Shown: one piece after another, positions 32,583-45,836 of the stretch
How the letters are laid out: every line of letters starts with the position of its first letter
Position numbering within the stretch: position 1 is the first letter of the stretch
Source of the DNA: Amoebidium appalachense
Lineage: Eukaryota; Ichthyosporea
Direction of reading: 5' to 3'
NCBI GenBank assembly: GCA_963693365.1
Contig: CAVNZM010000004.1
Coordinates: 8,556,001-8,620,000 of the forward strand
Length of the DNA: 64,000 nt
The notes under the pieces: model-generated
What the model was told of the DNA's origin: nothing
The model's database searches: none
The model's input: the letters and a program-made list of their open reading frames with translations, nothing else
Program-made: the position numbers and the translations under genes

Positions 32583-33586
32583 ATGTATGCACGTGCGGAT
32601 GCGTGCACGGGCGTGTGTGTATGTGTGTGCGGGGAGGGGGGTTGGGGGAGGGAGGAGGGGAAAGAGTGGGGGTGGATGTGCGTGCGTGCATCGTTGCATG
32701 GGTGTGTGCACGTGTGCACGTGCGTGCACGTGTGTGTGTGTGGTGTGTGTGTGTGCGTGTGTGTGCAACGAGGAGCTAGGGCTAGTGTGAGCATGGGTGG
32801 GTTGGTGGACAGTTGGATGGGTGTGCCACGTGTGTACTTCTGCCCACGGGTCTGTGTAGGTGTGGGTGTGACACGTATGTGTTTAGCGTGTATGTACTTA
32901 TGAATGGATCACACGTGTGTGTGTGTGTGTGTGTGTATGTGTGTGTGTTTTTGTGTGTGTGTGTGTGTGTGTGCGTGTGTGTGCTCGCACGTGTATGTGT
33001 GTGGGTGTGTATGTGTGTGTGTGTAAGCGCATATGCACGCGTTGTGTGCGTGTGCATGTGGCTAAATCGTAGCATAGTCGATGGTGTGTACATGGTTACA
33101 CACTGAAACAACCCTCGTCACAAGCACACTTGTTAGGTATATCTCAAATTATTCAAAGGAGCTGTACTATATGAAGCCTTCCACAACCCAACCGTCCCCC
33201 CCTTCCCCCCTTCCCCCCTCCCCCTTGCCCTCTCCCCCCGAGTGTTCCCCGGCCCCTACCCCTTTGCACTGAATGGTTCCATAACAGGTTTTGGGTCTGG
33301 ATGGGAAACCTTAAAGAGAGAGCTGGGTGTGGTGTAGGACGAAAAATGAAAATGTGAAAGTGTGTGTGTGAGAGTGTGTGTGTTTGTTGTTTTTTTCCAT
33401 TGGACGGGTGGTGGGGGGGGAGGGGTGGGGGGAGAAGGAACGAAAGTGAGGGCGCTGGTGTACCATGCAGGCATTGCATTTAAGCTAAAGACGGCATCCG
33501 AGTGCCTGTGTGCCAAGGATGCTGCAGGGGAAAGGAGGTGGTGGTGGTGGTGGTGGTGGTTGTGATTGCGTGTGTGTGTGTGTGTA

Positions 33587-33617
<31 letters not shown>

Positions 33618-34095
33618 GAGAAGGGGGGAGGGAAGGGCGGAGCCAATACCTGTTTATCCATGCCACCAGTTTGCTATCTGGGAGCAGGCCGTCGACAAAC
33701 CACCTCCCAAGTGTTCCCTGCGACGGCTCAAACGAAAACCCTGCGGCCAGGCCATCCAGAGGTGCAAATATATCCGGGATAGTGGCCAGAAGGTTATCTC
33801 GTTCTGTCCCGCATGAATTCGTCGGATATACCTCCTGGCCGGCTGATGATTGGGGGTTGGAATCCTCGGTAAGGCGATCGGCACCGGTGGTGCATGGGAG
33901 ACGGGACATTTTCTCCGTGAAATTTTGCCATGCCCAGAAGGCTTTCTCCTGTTGGGGGATACTTCGGGTTAGTTTATCCGAGTATTCAGTCCGATTCTTG
34001 GCTGTATAGAGGCTTGTGAGGCACTCTTCAGGGATGTTTGGTGTTCACACAAGTGGTTGTCTTTCACGAACAAAATAACCATCAGTCTATGGGGC

Positions 34096-34180
<85 letters not shown>

Positions 34181-35631
34181 TGTGTTTGTGTGTTTATTTT
34201 TGTGGGGGGGGGGGGGGGGGGGGGGAAGGGAGGAGGGGAGAGGGGAAATGTTTACCTGTGCCAAACGTGCATGGTTAACGTATATCTCGTCTGATTGCAG
34301 TGGCTGGGACCACCAATAGAGATCGTCTATCTCCCCGTACAGGAAGTCTGTAGGCTGGCACTCGCTGGGGATATCCTCCCTGCACCGTGCCCCAATATAC
34401 CACGGCAGGCCCGATGGATAGCTTGTGAATCTCTCCCCAGATATGATCGCTGCGGGGGGAATGGGGGGGGGAGGGAGGGGGGAGGGGCGGGGGGGGGGGG
34501 GGGGGGAGGGTTGAATGTGTGAGTGGTGGAAGAATCATTGGGAAAGCACACGGGGGGAATGCACCGTGGCCGGGAACTGAAGCACAGTGTTCCAGTCTGC
34601 CTACCTTCAACATGCCGCCGAAGTTCTAATGCTAAATCCAATACGGTATTGCTTGCTTTCTTCCTTGATTTTACGAAACACCAACATCCAGCATTTGCGA
34701 TCACCCTAAAGAATGAAACTATTTAAGAAGCACCAGCACAAACTTTATATTAGTGTTACTACCCGATAACACATTCACCAGCATTTTTCCCAATGCATAC
34801 CTGTGCCTAGAGGCAAGGCGTTCTCATAGACGGTCACGTTAGTGCCGACTTCCTCAGCATACCGAACCACTATGGTGATGTGGCTGATAACACCCCGGGG
34901 TGGTGTGGGTGTTGCAGTGGGGTCAGGTATAGCATCGCCCGATCTGCTTAGATGAGGCAAAAGGAAGAGGGGGGGGGGGGGGGGGGGGGGAGAGGGGGGG
35001 GGAAAGGGGGGGGGGGGGGGGGGTATGATGAGAGTGGTGGGGGTAGGGATGAAGGGGAAAGGTGATGATGGTGGTGGTGGTGATGGCGCAGGGGGAGGGG
35101 TTGAAGAGGAGGAGGGGAGGAGGTGTGCCCGTGTTTGTGTGCGTGTGTTGGGGGAAGGGGGAGGGGCGGAAGGCGGGAGGGGGGGGGGGGGGGGGGGAGG
35201 AGGATTAAAGTTTGAGATAAGAGTAGGAGAAGTGGCAGCAACCGCGACGTGTGGTGGGCATTTTGTTTTTTTGCTTTTTTTCTTCTTTTTTTTTTTGGGG
35301 GGGGGGGGGGAGGTGAGGGAGTTGGGGGGAGGGGGGAGCGGGGTGAAGGGGGGTGGGGGCGGGGGGTGGGGCGGGGTGGGGGGAGGGGGGAGGTGGGACA
35401 CGAGGTGATAAGGAAGCAGGAAGAAGGGAAGGAAGGGGAGCAGGGGACAGGCGAGTAAGAGGAGTGGGATCAGGTGGGGTCAAAACCCGGTTGCTTGGCT
35501 GGATTAGCACTTGCATTGGTTACAAAGAAAAGAAGGTAATGAACCCATACTGGCCAATGAGGGCACACGTGCGTGTGTGAGTGTGTCGATGGTGGTGGTG
35601 AGGGTAGTGGTGTTGGGGGTGTTTTTTTTTT

Positions 35632-35672
<41 letters not shown>

Positions 35673-35723
35673 AAGGGGGTAGGGGAGGGGTGGAAAGATG
35701 GGATCCAGAGAGGTGAGGTGGAA

Positions 35724-35807
<84 letters not shown>

Positions 35808-36523
35808 TGTGTGTGTGCGCGCGCGTGTACGTGTGCGTGTGCGTACGCGTGCTCACGCGCGTGTGCGTGTTTTTTTTTTTTTGGGGGGGGGGGGGGGAGA
35901 GGCGCTAATATGCGGATACATCTGTTGGAGGGGGGGGATGGGGGGGGGGGGAGAAGGGGGGGGGGCTCTACGGAAGAGAAAGTAAGATATTTAGAGGGTG
36001 GGAAGGTCAAAGGAGCAGGGAGGGAGGGGTCTGTCTGTACCTTTCCGTTATAGCTGCCGGTTCGAAGAACATTCGGCGAGTGCCCATTGTGACGGAGTAC
36101 TTCCTGTTGTGGAGGCCGAAGGCAAAAGCATGCCTCAACTTGAAGCCATCAATGGACGGTTTGCTGATGATGGTCTGGTCGTGCCACGAGTGCGGGCGCA
36201 TCCACATTTCAACAGTAAATTGGTCTCCCACCGGGAATTCCCACGCAGTTAGGTACTGAGGGTCAGAAAGCCGTGTTAGTACATGAAAAACAAGAGCTAA
36301 CGGAGGCAACCCTCCCCCTCCCTCCCCCCTTCACCTCCTCCCCTCCCCCCCCCCCCCCCCCCCTCCCCCCCCCCTCCCCCGATCCCCTCACCAGGAGCCT
36401 TTCCTACCCCCTGTCCCCGCCCCCCCCCCACACAAAAACAGCAAGGGACAGAGAAAGCGAACGTGAAAAGGAAAATGTAAACCAGGGGGAAAGTATGTGC
36501 GCACGCACCCGCACCCGCACCCG

Positions 36524-36574
<51 letters not shown>

Positions 36575-38505
36575 ACACACACCCAGAAAATTTTCCCGGA
36601 TTCACCTTGGGATGATCAACCTCGGTAGACGGGAAAGCATGATGGTTGTGGTGGTCAGATGGGTTGTCCAAACGTGTGGTGTTTGGGTATGGCCAGGCAG
36701 GTTGTATGTGTGTGCGTGCTTGGGGGAAGGGGGTGGGGCGGGACGGGGGGAGAGGGGGAGGGGGGAAGGGGCAGGGGAGGGGGGGGGGGGGAGGGGGGGG
36801 GGTAGGCAGGGGGGGGGGGGGGGAGGGAGGGGGTGGGAATAGAAAAGTGTATGGGGAAGTTGTGTGTTTTGGGGGGGAGGGGGGGGGGGGGGGGGGGGGG
36901 GGGTTGGGACGGGGGAAGGGGGAGGCGGCTATGAAGGAGCTGGACTTGCCTGCATATCCATGAGCTTGAGAGCATTCCCTGTTGCTGGAACTGCCGGTGG
37001 GTCATCTTCAGCCTGAAAGTGAAGGTTGATGGACGGGGGCAGCATGTTGCCGCAGTCCGTCTCAGACGCACACAGTGTGAGGGAGAGGAGGAGGGAGTTT
37101 GCGTCCACGTCTATCTCCCCCTGCACCAAGGACCTCGTGTAGTTGTGCATGACGTACACCAGTGGGGATGCAAGGTGCTCGATAGGGTGGAGGGTGGGCT
37201 GGTCCAGGGAGGTGATGGTGAGGTTTCCGATTTTGAGAGGCCACTGGAGCGGAATGGAGGGGGTGGGAATATCGGACGTGTAGCTGATGTTGAAGTGGGT
37301 AACACCCGAGGCTTTGAAGAAGCTGTGGCCGGAGTATGGGAGTCGTTAAAGAAATGTTGCATATCGATGTATTCCACAATTGCATGTGCGCTTTTGCCCT
37401 TATGTTGGGCATTATTTATATATATGGCATTGCAGTTGTTGTTGCGCCCCTCTCAAATTCTTATCAAGGAAAGGACCCAACAGCTCACCCAGGTGCACAT
37501 TGAGGTGGGGGTTGGGGTTGCAAAGGGGATGGGGGGGAAGGAGGCGGGGGGAGGAGGGTGGAGGAGGGGGGAGTGGGGGGGGGGGGGGGGGGGGAGGGGG
37601 GGGGAGGGGGGGAATGGCCGGTAGCAAAGGGTCATTAGTCCAACGTAGCACTCGAGCAAGGGCAGGTACTTCCCTCAGAGTGGCCAGGAGTTTGGTGGTG
37701 CTGGTGATGGTTGGGGGAGGGGCAAGGGGGGGAAGGGAGGGGCAGGATGCATTTTTGAATTTTTCTTTGGGGGGGGGAGGTGAGGGAGGGTAGAGGCTAT
37801 GGCTGAGATTCATGTAAGACCTGAGTGGTTAGTGGATAAATGCATGGCTGAGCCAGGGGTTTGATGCACATGCACGGTCGAGGGGCACACACACCTTAAT
37901 CCGTCGGCCGTAAGTATGGTTCTGTTCACAACTGCCCCCGGGTAGGCTATAGCGGCAACCATGTCCCCAATGATGGGGAATGGGGACGGAACGAGGGTGA
38001 ATGCCTGGAACAGGGGATCGTTGAAGCGATCCCACACCATCCCCACAAACTCCTTGTAGCTGGTGCGGTTGAGAGCTCCACAGAAACTGCAGTTTCGCCA
38101 CAGGTGGTAACTGCAGGAGGAAGGGTGTGTGTGGGATTATGGGTAAGAGTTGTGCCAAAAAGGGAAGGGGGGAGGGAGGGAGGGAAAGGACAGCAACAAC
38201 ACTGAGAGAAGGAGAGGGGCAGGGGAGGGGGGAGCCGGGACTGAAATGGGGAGGGTGGTATATGTGCGTGTCTGCTTTGTTTTTGAGGGGGTGGAGAGGG
38301 GGGGGGGGGGGGTAGGAGGCCGAAGGGCAGGAAGTGGGAGAACTAGAGTATCAAAGCTTAGACTGCTTGCACCCTGCTGTTGTGAGATTCACACCCGAGA
38401 CACAGCTAAAGTCAGGGTGGCTCTGCAGGAAGGTGCACGAGATTCAAGTTGTTAAAAATACTCTTCGTTTCCACCCATAACCTCAACGTGTTCCACTACC
38501 CCCCC

Positions 38506-38536
<31 letters not shown>

Positions 38537-39756
38537 AAAAAAAAAAAATAGAAAACAAAAAAGAAAAAACTTCACGAGAATTCGCCATACACCTTTCCCA
38601 TCCAAGCCCATCCCAACACCTTCCTGCTCTACCACAACAGTAACCAATAAAACTCAGCAAGATGCGCCATAAAGGAGAGACCAACACCCATATGGATTTT
38701 TTTGCTTTTTGCTTGTATGCACACACACGCACACACATACCCGAGGTTTGCACCAGACGTTGCCAACCCGCCATGGCGCGAGACATTAAACACCCGAATC
38801 TCATCAAGTAGCCCGCACAGGAACTTCACCGTGAGGGGCCCATATGCGCTCCCTCTCCTCTCGGCGCCAAAGTACCATTCGTACTTGTGCATGTTGCTGC
38901 TGCCTAGGAACTGTAGGCCAGTGACGCTCCCTTGGTCGGCGCCGTTGCGATACATGGTCATAACGGACCTAAAATAAACATTTCGGAGGGAATGAGTTTT
39001 GTGTTAATGTTTGTGGTGGGCGGCACAAGGTATGGGCTTGATAATCAAAATGAAGGGGTTAGCTTCACGGGTCGGGGTATTAACTGAATGAGCACTCGAA
39101 TTTTTTTACTAGGAAGGGGGAAGGCGGGTGTGGGTGAGGGGAGGGGGGGAAGAAAAGAGGGGGGAGGGGGGGGGGGGGGGAAGGGGCGGACACAACAGGG
39201 ACAATTATAGGCACCGGGTCGCATAACACATGCACTAACATAACAACGCAAAAACCATGCACACAAATACACACACATCAGACAAGCAAAGCACACCCCA
39301 CGGCAGAGCACGAATTTGTCATCACCCTCTGGCAGTGAAAGGAGGGAGGGTGTGTGTGTGTGGGGGGGGGGGGGGGGGGGAATGGGGGGGGGGGGGGAAT
39401 GGGGGGGGGGGAAGGGGGGGGGGAACACAAAAACCCTTCATTTGAGAGGTTGGAACTTCTTCAAATGATACGAGATCATATGGTATGAGCTACAATATCG
39501 GGCAACACAGCAGAAGTGAAGATGTATGGACAAAATAGGTTTTCCTGACGAATAAAGAAGCGTAAGCAAAGCTTGAAGCGCAACCAGCAAAAAAAAATAG
39601 CAAGTCGTGTCTAGGTAAGTTACGTGTGTGCAATGATAAAATTATTAATAAGTGCTAGAAATAACCATCACCGTGCATAAAATTGTACGGAACAGCAATA
39701 AACTTTGTGTAGTAAACTAGGATGTATGGTGACAAGAGTGTACTGTGGCGGAAATA

Positions 39757-39791
<35 letters not shown>

Positions 39792-39796
39792 CGTGC

Positions 39797-39861
<65 letters not shown>

Positions 39862-40677
39862 GGCGCGCGCGCGCGCGTGGAAGGGGAGGGGAGAAGGGGG
39901 GCTTTGGAGGGGGAGGGGAGGAGTAGAGTTGGGGAGGAGGGGAGGGGAGGGGGGGGGGGGGGAGGATTGGAGGGGAGGGATTTCATTCTTGGATGTAACC
40001 TTCCAGAAATGAAGGAATGGACTTAGCCATCTTTAGCACGTAAGAACCTGTCTTGAACCGCCTAATGGGCTATTGGTAACTCGTTACGTTTGCCAATGCA
40101 TTATAAATCGTAAACTGGTATATACGGGCAGACAAAACACAAGTTTACAACGAAAGAAAACCAAAAACTCAAGCTAGTCTTCCTGGTGTGCGAAATGGCT
40201 GTAGGAGATATACCTGTACCCAGTTGTGGTGGGCTGATGTTCGGTCACAAGGGATATGTGCTGGGGGCCGGCAAGCATCTCCGTGTCGAACTGAAGTCGC
40301 CCCAACAGCCCATCGACATAGAAACTGGATCCGTCATAACCAAACGAGTATACGAGCCAGTTGTCAAGCGGGGAATACACACTGAAAAACGCATACGTGC
40401 GATCCAACTCCCAACGACAGGGGCTGAACCAGAATTCAACGGTAAAGTTCCTAAGGCCACGGTCGTCAGAAATGAAGATATCTTGGGTGTAGTCTGAGGG
40501 ACCAAAAACGTTGTCTTCGCCATTGAAACTTCCAGCCCACCCACCTGCATATCCCAAAATTTGCCCCTGCATCCATTTTTCACGTTCGGAAAGAGTGGCT
40601 GTTTGACAGCTAACGCGCTGTGTGAACGAAAAAACACCGAGCCAGGCTGCTAAAACTGGTAATAGAAACTTATTCAT
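25751..40677 (-). CDS. LamG-like ectodomain receptor with class C (GABA-B-like) seven-helix domain, 17 exons, 1484 aa
   Basis: Exons, 5' to 3': 40677-40214, 38968-38741, 38110-37895, 37322-36950, 36255-36041, 34943-34801, 34449-34256, 33948-33650, 33296-33270, 32345-32172, 31883-31665, 30912-30761, 30238-30153, 29496-29290, 28705-28484, 27913-27665, 26737-25751. All phases match and the sum is 4455 nt. Signal peptide about 1-24 ([16 protein letters not shown]). LamG/ConA-like module 1 about 40-230 ([24 protein letters not shown]); module 2 about 415-611 ([34 protein letters not shown]). A further module about 890-1000 has [14 protein letters not shown]. Seven helices about 1009-1248. Class C marks: IKATS after helix 1, C1072 before helix 3 and C1153 in the second outer loop (the expected disulfide pair), and YRIHALFN after helix 3. 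The cytosolic tail of about 235 residues is Ser/Gly-rich. Ligand unknown; no Venus flytrap or GAIN domain was seen. One intron (36256-36949) is GC-AG. Confidence 0.87.
26739..26833. repeat. (GT)n running into poly-G
   Basis: About 65 bp of GT followed by about 28 G, starting one or two bases from the splice acceptor of the last receptor exon. On the coding strand this is poly-C then (CA)n ending in the acceptor CAG. Confidence 0.95.
32353..32575. repeat. (GT)n/(GTGTGC)n microsatellite
   Basis: About 220 bp of GT and GTGTGC/GCGT repeats in the receptor intron that follows the 27-nt exon. The unit changes from hexamer to tetramer to dimer along the run. Confidence 0.95.
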
Positions 40678-42109
40678 TGCTGACGTTTGGTATTATGCAC
40701 CGTGGTTTCATTGATACGTCCTAGCACGTTGTCAGCAAGTGGAAATTTCTGAATTACTCTTACGGTGTCGCAACATATGGGGCGAGAAAATGATGTGTTG
40801 GCCCTTGTTGCAGTATGGCTTGTTGATTCTCCTTTTCAGACCGGCACGTGCTTGCTGAAGTCTTGAAAACGGAATCCACTTCCTTACGATTATTATTTGG
40901 TCGGTGCTGTTCAGGTGCTGTGTTTTTATTGTTTTTTTGAGAGCTGGCCAGTAAGCCAACCATCATACTGCTCATTGACTTGTCTTGTGGTGCTTTTTTT
41001 TTGTGTGTTTGTTTGCTAGCACTACCTAGTGATATGTAGAGGTTCTTCAATGTTGTCTGTGTTGATTAAAGAATGGGAAGACAGCAAGGAAAATGAACTT
41101 ACAAATGCGTGTCTGTGCAAGAATTTTGCGAGCAACCCGAGGCACATTCGTAGTTTGAAAAAGTCCTGAAGGGCAAGTGCATGTAGCAGAATAAGCCAAG
41201 GAAGAACTGCATGAATTTGTCGTACCAGAACCCCTATTCCATGCAATATAAAACAACTAAGGGCTTGTGTTAAAATGAAAATGGCAAAGCAGCTGCAGAT
41301 GCACATACGCGTAAAATGTTATTAATATTAGCTTAGAAATAGATAGTAAACATCATTAACATCATTAAATGGCATGTTGGTGCTGTTCGTTTCCTTTCGA
41401 CTATGCCTATCTATGTTCTCTCTTCAGTCCTCTCTCGTTCTTCGTTGTGTAATATCAATATCGTTTTTCCTTCCTTAATTGCATGCCTTTTTCTTTCGGG
41501 CGTTGTAAAAACGGAAAAAGGGGTTTTTGAAGTGACAGCAGTCTAAGACCTTTCCTTGGCAAGCTGGGGAAGACCCCTTTCCGCACACAGCAGCATTCCA
41601 CGCGCAGGTCCATGTGAGTCCGGGGACTCCATGATCTAATAGACAGCGCTTTGATTGGTTCTCGAGAAAGCTTCATAGATTGAAAGAAACAGACCCGATA
41701 GGTGCATTTTGATTGGCTAAGTTTAGCTTGCCAATAACAATGTGCTAACTACGTCAATAAACATTCCATCCAGATCCTTACTGGGAACTTCCCAGTCCGC
41801 AATGCGCATGTATGAACACCCAAGACATGCAAAATTAAAGCCGATTTTAAAGAAGTGATTATATTCAATGATTGCGGTCAAGTAGCTCCCCATCACAAAA
41901 AGAAAATGACTATAGGTGAAATAATGATCTGATGTTCGCTTAATTCTTCATTATGACAGCCTTGTGTCGTCAGCTTGGTGACTCAACGTATGATGTTGTG
42001 AGCCGCTTCAAAAGTTGTCACATTCTGGTTGGCTAAATTCTTACCAAAGCAACACTATGGCGCATAATCATACATACATCATGCCGATTTTTGTGAGCCA
42101 CGCTTAGGG
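40678..42109. other. Shared upstream region of receptor (-) and Cys-rich peptide gene (+)
   Basis: This divergent intergenic stretch is almost free of simple repeats. It carries several CCAAT-type motifs: GATTGG at about 41651 and 41711, CCAATAAC at 41731, and a GGTTGGCTAA near 42028. No clear TATA box was found for the receptor ATG at 40677. A hydrophobic 94-codon frame (41022-41306, -) has no recognisable family. Confidence 0.5.
41753..41780 (+). repeat. Sequence block shared with 21856-21884 (copy 2)
   Basis: GTCAATAAACATTCCA then TCCAGATCCTTA. It lies about 550 bp before the Cys-rich peptide ATG and about 330 bp before its TATA box, in the same orientation as that gene. Confidence 0.5.
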
Positions 42110-42116
42110 TATATAA
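42110..42116 (+). promoter_or_regulatory. TATA box for the Cys-rich peptide gene
   Basis: TATATAA in TTAGGGTATATAAGCATAG, 192 bp upstream of the ATG at 42302. Confidence 0.6.
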
Positions 42117-42301
42117 GCATAGCTATCTTCGAGCAGGTGTGTCACAGTCACAGAGTCCTTTAAATGTGGTCAGCTTTGCGGAACATTTGAACCAGCAGGG
42201 CAAGTTCCCCAACCAGCATACTCCCCAAGACAGCAAAACGCTACACGGCATATAAAATAAACCCAGTATTTATAATTGTCACCAGCAACTTTTGATTGAA
42301 G

Positions 42302-42592
42302 ATGGTGCCTAATCACTGGCGGCTCACCACGTGGGCCTTCTTTTTGGTGGCATTCCTCGTCGAATTTCCTGCTGCCCTTGCCCTCCCAGCATCTACCAAC
42401 GGTCACGGGGTAGAGCGCCGCCAGGGGTGGCCACAGTACCCCGTGTTGGACCGGGACGAGCGTATGTGTGAGCCACGGTGCAAGGCGGAGTGCCCAAAGA
42501 GCTACTGGAACTGCCTGGAGCGCTGTGGGCAGCACAGGGTTATGTTTGTGGCACGAGCAGCTGCGAATGCAGATGCGGGCCAGCAGGAATAG
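42302..42592 (+). CDS. Small secreted Cys-rich protein (96 aa)
   Basis: A single-exon frame of 96 residues behind a good TATA box. The N-terminus is a signal peptide (WAFFLVAFLVEFPAALA, cleavage likely before LPAS). The mature part of about 70 residues has five Cys in one cluster, spaced C-x3-C-x3-C-x6-C-x3-C (MCEPRCKAECPKSYWNCLERC). Pairs of C-x3-C on two short helices recall helical-hairpin peptides, but one Cys is left over and could pair between chains. A possible dibasic processing site (VERRQ) precedes the cluster. It is probably a secreted peptide or precursor; role unknown. I do not recognise a family. An unseen downstream exon is unlikely because the frame closes with a stop (TAG). 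Confidence 0.65.
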   Translation: MVPNHWRLTTWAFFLVAFLVEFPAALALPASTNGHGVERRQGWPQYPVLDRDERMCEPRCKAECPKSYWNCLERCGQHRVMFVARAAANADAGQQE

Positions 42593-44398
42593 TAGTGTCT
42601 TCTTAGGTTGAAAGACGACGTGGGATGCGAGTGTTTTTTCCACTTATATACAATCCCGTGCCTACACTGGCATGTGCATGTGCTGATTCGAAGAGTGCAT
42701 GATGTGCACGCTACTAGGCAAAATGGAGGAATGTATGTGGATTTCTGCCGTGTTTCCCACCCCTTTTAACTGTAGTTTGCGACGTATTGTACATGTGCAA
42801 GTTTTAGCACACTTCGAAATAATTGTTCTGGAGACAAATTACAGTATTTAGGAAGAAATTTAGCAATGGCAAAGCACTTGGCGTGCACTTGCGTTCCTCC
42901 TGAAGATCAGGCTCGAGTAAAGACACGACCGTTTCATATGATAAGAAACCAAGGTGACTCAGCGAAGACAGAAACAATTTCCTGCACTTGAAGTGCACAC
43001 GGTGAAGCTATGAATGCACACTGCAACTGCCCTGCTTTAAGCATGCACATGCAAGTGTTTAGTAAGAATTTTATACGTGCGCTCACATACAATCTTGTTC
43101 TGCATGTATTATATGACTAGAATCTTGCATGAGGCCATACAAATGTTGCAAATGAAAACTGCATAATCACGAGCATACTGCCACGCATTCATGCTTGTGA
43201 ATAGCTATACAGTTCCCCCAGAATACAGTCACAACCACTGAGATGCTAAGCATACAGCCACGGTTGTAAAACTCATGCACACGATAAGATGGAGACTCGT
43301 GTTGCCAAGTTGTGCGCAGTCTACTACTTGTATGGGGAAGGAAATCTTAAGAGTCGGGGAAGAGAGGTTGGGAGTAACATTGGGGATGTAGGTGTAGGCG
43401 GGATCGTAAGGGGATCATGGCAGGGATGAAACGGGTTAGGTATAGAAAAAAACCCGAGGGCCAAGGAGCAGAAGGGATGGTAGACGGTGGTTTCCCTAGA
43501 GGGCCTGTAATGACTCTCCGGGAACAAAACGTGATAAAATAAAAAAAATAAAATAAAACAAAAGGAGCAGAAGGGGAGGGGGTGGGAGAAGGGGGTTTGG
43601 GGGGAGGGAAAGGGGGGGGGGGGATGGGGGGGGGATGGGGTGGCTTCTAAATACAGCACGAAAGGCCCACACAAACCACACGTGATTCAGAATCATTTTG
43701 GCACCTGCAAAATAGATAGGTTTCCGAAGCCGATTCCCAAATTAGAGGTGGCGAGCCTGGGGGAATGAGATTAGGGGGAGGGGAGGGGGGAGAAGGGGGG
43801 GGTTAAGTGTGTGTGCACGTGCGTGTCCAAGCTGGCAGCGCATGTGTATGTGCACGGGAGGGGCCAGTGGAGGAACGAGGCACCAGAAACTGCCACAGCA
43901 CAGGACCAATAGGGGTTCTCAGATTGGAAAAGACGAGAAGGGAAGGGAACGGGGGGGGGGGGGGAGGAGGGGAGGGGCGGGGGGGGGGGGGGGGGGGGAG
44001 GGGGGGGGAGGGGGGGGGGGAGGGGGGGGGGGGCAGGGGGGGGAGATGGGGGGGGGGGGTGGGGGGGGTCGATCATGAACACATGTACGCGTGTATCACA
44101 GTGTGCATGTATGTGTGTGGGAAAGCTGAGAAGGAAGGAGGAGCTTTCTAATTGGTGAGAATGAAGGTAGGCAAAATGTAAGCTTTGGCAAACTAATGTG
44201 AAACAAAGGATTCGTATTATGCTTTTTGGATCATAAAAACGACTTATTTCCTCCCCCCTCCCCCCCCCCCCCCCCCCCCCTACCTCCCACACCACACCAA
44301 AACCTCCCCTTCCCCTCCCTTACCCTTCTCCCCCCCGTCTCCCCCCACCCCCTCCCCACCCCCCTCACCACCCTCCCGTGTCCCCCGGTCTAGAAGAC

Positions 44399-44463
<65 letters not shown>

Positions 44464-44610
44464 ACGAAAAGAAAAAGAAGAAGAAAGGAAAACGCACAGA
44501 GGAACACAACACAGGAACTGGAATCGAGCGAGTGAACGCAATCATGTAGGATGTGTGTGTGTCCATGCGTGTATGCGAGCGGGTGTGCGGGCGTGCGTGT
44601 GTGCGTTCGT

Positions 44611-44717
<107 letters not shown>

Positions 44718-45444
44718 GCATGCGCGCGCACGTACATGACACGAACAGGTCCTGTGAATCTGTGTCCAAGCGGAAAGGGGGGAGGGGAGGCCTAAGAAGA
44801 TGGATACATGTCAAACACACACGTATGGTGGCACTGTTGGGCAAACATCCCCAGGTCGAAGGCAACGTTTTCAAAGTATATGGAAAGAGCAACGGGAAGG
44901 AGAGGAGGGGAAAGGGGGGGGGGCCACGGGGCAGGGGGGAGCCGTGGGGGGAGGCGGCGAGACAGAGGGAGGGAGAGGAGGGCAAATGTAATAGTACGTG
45001 AGGTATATGCGTAGGCCTTGTTGGGAACGGGGAAGAGGGGAAAGGTGGGGCCGGGGAGGGGGCCGGGGGGGGGGGGGGGGGGGGGAGGGAGATAGCCTCG
45101 GGGGAAGGGCGGGGGGTGGGGGAGAGAGAGAGAGAGCAAGAGAGGGCCTCGGGGGAAGGGGGGAACGGGGAGGGGGCAGGCGAAGAGAGGAAGTGTGAGA
45201 AAGAGATATTCTGGGGGGGAAGGGGGGGGGGGGGGGGGGGAGAGAGGGAGAGTGAGAAAGAGAGAGGTTCGTGGGGGAGGGGAAATAGAGCCTCCTTTTA
45301 AGGAAAAGAGAGAGAGCCTTGGGGGGAGGGGAGGGGGGAAAGGAAGAGAGAGCCTTGAGGGGAGGGGGGTGGGAATAAAGAGAGAGAGAGAGAGAGGGAG
45401 GGAGGGAGGGAGAGGGAAAGGGAGAGGGAGGGGGGGGGGGGGGG

Positions 45445-45491
<47 letters not shown>

Positions 45492-45639
45492 GGAGAGAAG
45501 GAGAGAGAGGGAGAGAGAGAAAGGGAGAGAGCTAGACAGGGAGCAGTTAACGGGAAAGAGAGGGAGATAGAGCAAAAGAGAGCCTCCTCCCGGAGAGACA
45601 GAGAGAGAGCCTGGGGGGGAAGGGGGGGGGGGGGGGGGT

Positions 45640-45836
<197 letters not shown>

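Noticed and set aside
33256-33270. Alternative donor AAAGGG|GTAGGG for the receptor microexon
   Set aside because: It would end in phase 0, while the next exon begins in phase 2. The donor CA|GTGCAA fits.
41022-41306. 94-codon hydrophobic frame on the minus strand
   Set aside because: AT-rich intergenic DNA easily yields such frames; no domain or splice context supports it.
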